In this document: positions 13,320 through 14,030 of the stretch, piece after piece
How the letters are laid out: the number at the start of each line of letters is the position of its first letter
Position numbering within the stretch: the stretch's first letter is position 1
Origin: Porphyromonadaceae bacterium UBA4259
Lineage (GTDB): Bacteria > Bacteroidota > Bacteroidia > Bacteroidales > Muribaculaceae
Assembly: GCA_002396125.1 (NCBI GenBank)
Contig: DGWL01000002.1
Location: 1 to 14,030, forward strand
Reading direction: 5' to 3'
Length of the DNA: 14,030 bases
Notes under the pieces: model-generated
Told to the model about the DNA's origin: nothing
What the model saw: the letters and a program-made list of their open reading frames with translations, nothing else
Databases searched by the model: none
Translations under genes and position numbers: made by a program

Positions 13320-13574
13320 TTAAGCGAACCAGATCAGCAGCTCGTTATCGTCAGCGACTTTCATTCTCAGGTCTGCCGTTTGCGGCTTGACAAAGCAATA
13401 ATAGTCCTCGGCTCCCATGTAGATGTAAATCAGCTTGTAGCCTCTTAGGTTCTCGTTCTCTATGGTGCCGAAATAGCTCCGTGTGTCGTCAATGCCTTCG
13501 GCCACTCCCCATGTTCCGTTGTCGATGCCTTCTCGGTTAATTTGGTCCAGCAGGTTAAAAATCTTGTCAGTCAT
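13320..13574 (-). CDS. Small protein of unknown function, mobile-element type
   Basis: The gene encodes 84 residues beginning MTDKIFNLLDQINREGIDNG and ending NELLIWFA. I do not recognise the family. It is acidic and soluble, with a helical start and an apparent beta-rich centre (GYKLIYIYMGAEDYYCFVKP), and has no signal peptide or membrane segment. I chose the ATG at 13574; a longer frame reaches 13646 but would overlap the end of the cysteine-rich gene, and the extra residues look unlike protein. It is the last of three minus-strand genes and is followed by a strong hairpin. Confidence 0.65.
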   Translation of the reverse strand: MTDKIFNLLDQINREGIDNGTWGVAEGIDDTRSYFGTIENENLRGYKLIYIYMGAEDYYCFVKPQTADLRMKVADDNELLIWFA

Positions 13575-13630
13575 AATTTTGTCGGTCTCTTTGTGGTGGG
13601 GATTGCTCCCCACCAAGTTAAACATTTGTT

Positions 13631-13771
13631 TTATTCCTCCTCCCACTCGGGGCAGGTGCCTTGTGCGCTTACTGGCTCATCGTGCTTGGTGCAGTGCCAC
13701 AAGTGCCATCCGCAAGCATAAGCAAATTTGCAGTAATAGCAGGTCTCCTCGTTTTTTCTTCTACCTTTCAT
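13631..13771 (-). CDS. Cysteine-rich 46-residue protein, likely zinc-binding
   Basis: The short gene runs from an ATG at 13771 to TAA at 13631. It encodes a protein with CYYC (11-14) and further cysteines at 20, 27 and 40, plus histidines at 23, 26 and 30, in the pattern CYYCKFAYACGWHLWHCTKH. That density of Cys and His suggests a structural zinc site. The C-terminus is acidic (CPEWEEE). Such small zinc-ribbon-like proteins are common in phage and mobile DNA; the function is unknown. It sits between two other genes on the same strand, 57 bases before the next and 55 bases after the previous one, so the three are probably cotranscribed. Codon use looks natural and the stop is followed closely by the next gene. 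Confidence 0.7.
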   Translation of the reverse strand: MKGRRKNEETCYYCKFAYACGWHLWHCTKHDEPVSAQGTCPEWEEE

Positions 13772-13826
13772 AGTTTCGGGTGTCTTTGAAAGGTGTGCGC
13801 CAGTTGTGCGCCCACCATCGGGTTAA

Positions 13827-14030
13827 TCACTCTGCGAGTGCGTTCTCGCTCATTAATCTCTCTTCCCACTCTTGGCGTGCCATGGGGATGGGTGCCCACT
13901 GCACCACCTTGTGCGGTGCGTCACATAGCTTTGCCATCGGGATGCCGTCGGCGGTAGTCCATCCCTTGTCAAGGTGGTAACGTGCCACACCGGTAAACCG
14001 GAAGCCGTTCTCAATATAGACAATAATCAC
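13827..14030 (-). CDS. Unknown protein, C-terminal part (cut by right edge)
   Basis: At least 67 codons are open to the right edge, ending at TGA (13829-13827). The visible residues start IIVYIENGFRFTGVARYHLD and include WTTADGIPMAKLCDAPHKVV and APIPMARQEWEERL. No known domain is recognised. A GTG at the very edge could be a start, but the gene may well extend further. It is the first visible gene of a three-gene minus-strand run of phage or mobile-element appearance. Confidence 0.6.
   Translation of the reverse strand: MIIVYIENGFRFTGVARYHLDKGWTTADGIPMAKLCDAPHKVVQWAPIPMARQEWEERLMSENALAE

Overview
The window looks like a Bacteroidales chromosome of the Prevotella/Muribaculaceae type. Promoters match the Bacteroidetes form (a TTG or TTTG box, then TAnnTTTG), start sites lack Shine-Dalgarno sequences, and the left side carries secreted starch-active proteins, argR and ssb of Bacteroidales type. 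The assignment rests on family resemblance read by eye; no database search was run.

Positions 1-6608 look like host backbone. Two minus-strand genes encode secreted starch proteins: a 1062-residue GH13 alpha-amylase with two CBM26-like modules and a complete dockerin-like tail, and below it a protein, cut by the left edge, with two CBM26-like modules and the start of a dockerin-like repeat. A perfect 14-bp LacI-type palindrome lies upstream of the amylase. Divergent from it run argR, an argC-like gene that has lost its catalytic cysteine, and ssb. A complete tRNA-Lys(TTT) follows, with a good promoter and a hairpin terminator.

From about 6610 the character changes to what I infer is an integrated mobile element lodged beside the tRNA. 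It holds a 305-residue protein of unknown function, an unusual inverted-repeat leader, an excisionase-like HTH protein, and a replication pair: a winged-helix initiator-like protein followed, with overlap, by a DnaC-like ATPase. The initiator gene carries iteron-like repeats and an AT-rich stretch in its interior, recalling the phage lambda O-ori-P layout. A short hairpin-rich region with the look of a mobilization or origin region follows.

The most striking part is about 10340-12470: roughly 2.1 kb of GC-rich sequence with no credible protein gene, packed with consecutive perfect hairpins, and apparently built from two clear and one weaker divergent copies of a 0.7-0.8 kb unit. I read it as one giant structured RNA or a tandem array of large structured RNAs, probably on the plus strand. 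It recalls the large ornate RNAs of phages and mobile elements (GOLLD, ROOL) in size and setting, but I recognise no known class.

The right end (12500-14030) holds a doubtful minus-strand ORF with an 11-residue internal repeat, half a kilobase with little visible coding, and three minus-strand genes typical of a mobile element or phage: one cut by the right edge, a 46-residue cysteine-rich protein, and an 84-residue protein of unknown function. No integrase and no right-hand copy of the tRNA end was seen, so the element's right boundary is unresolved.
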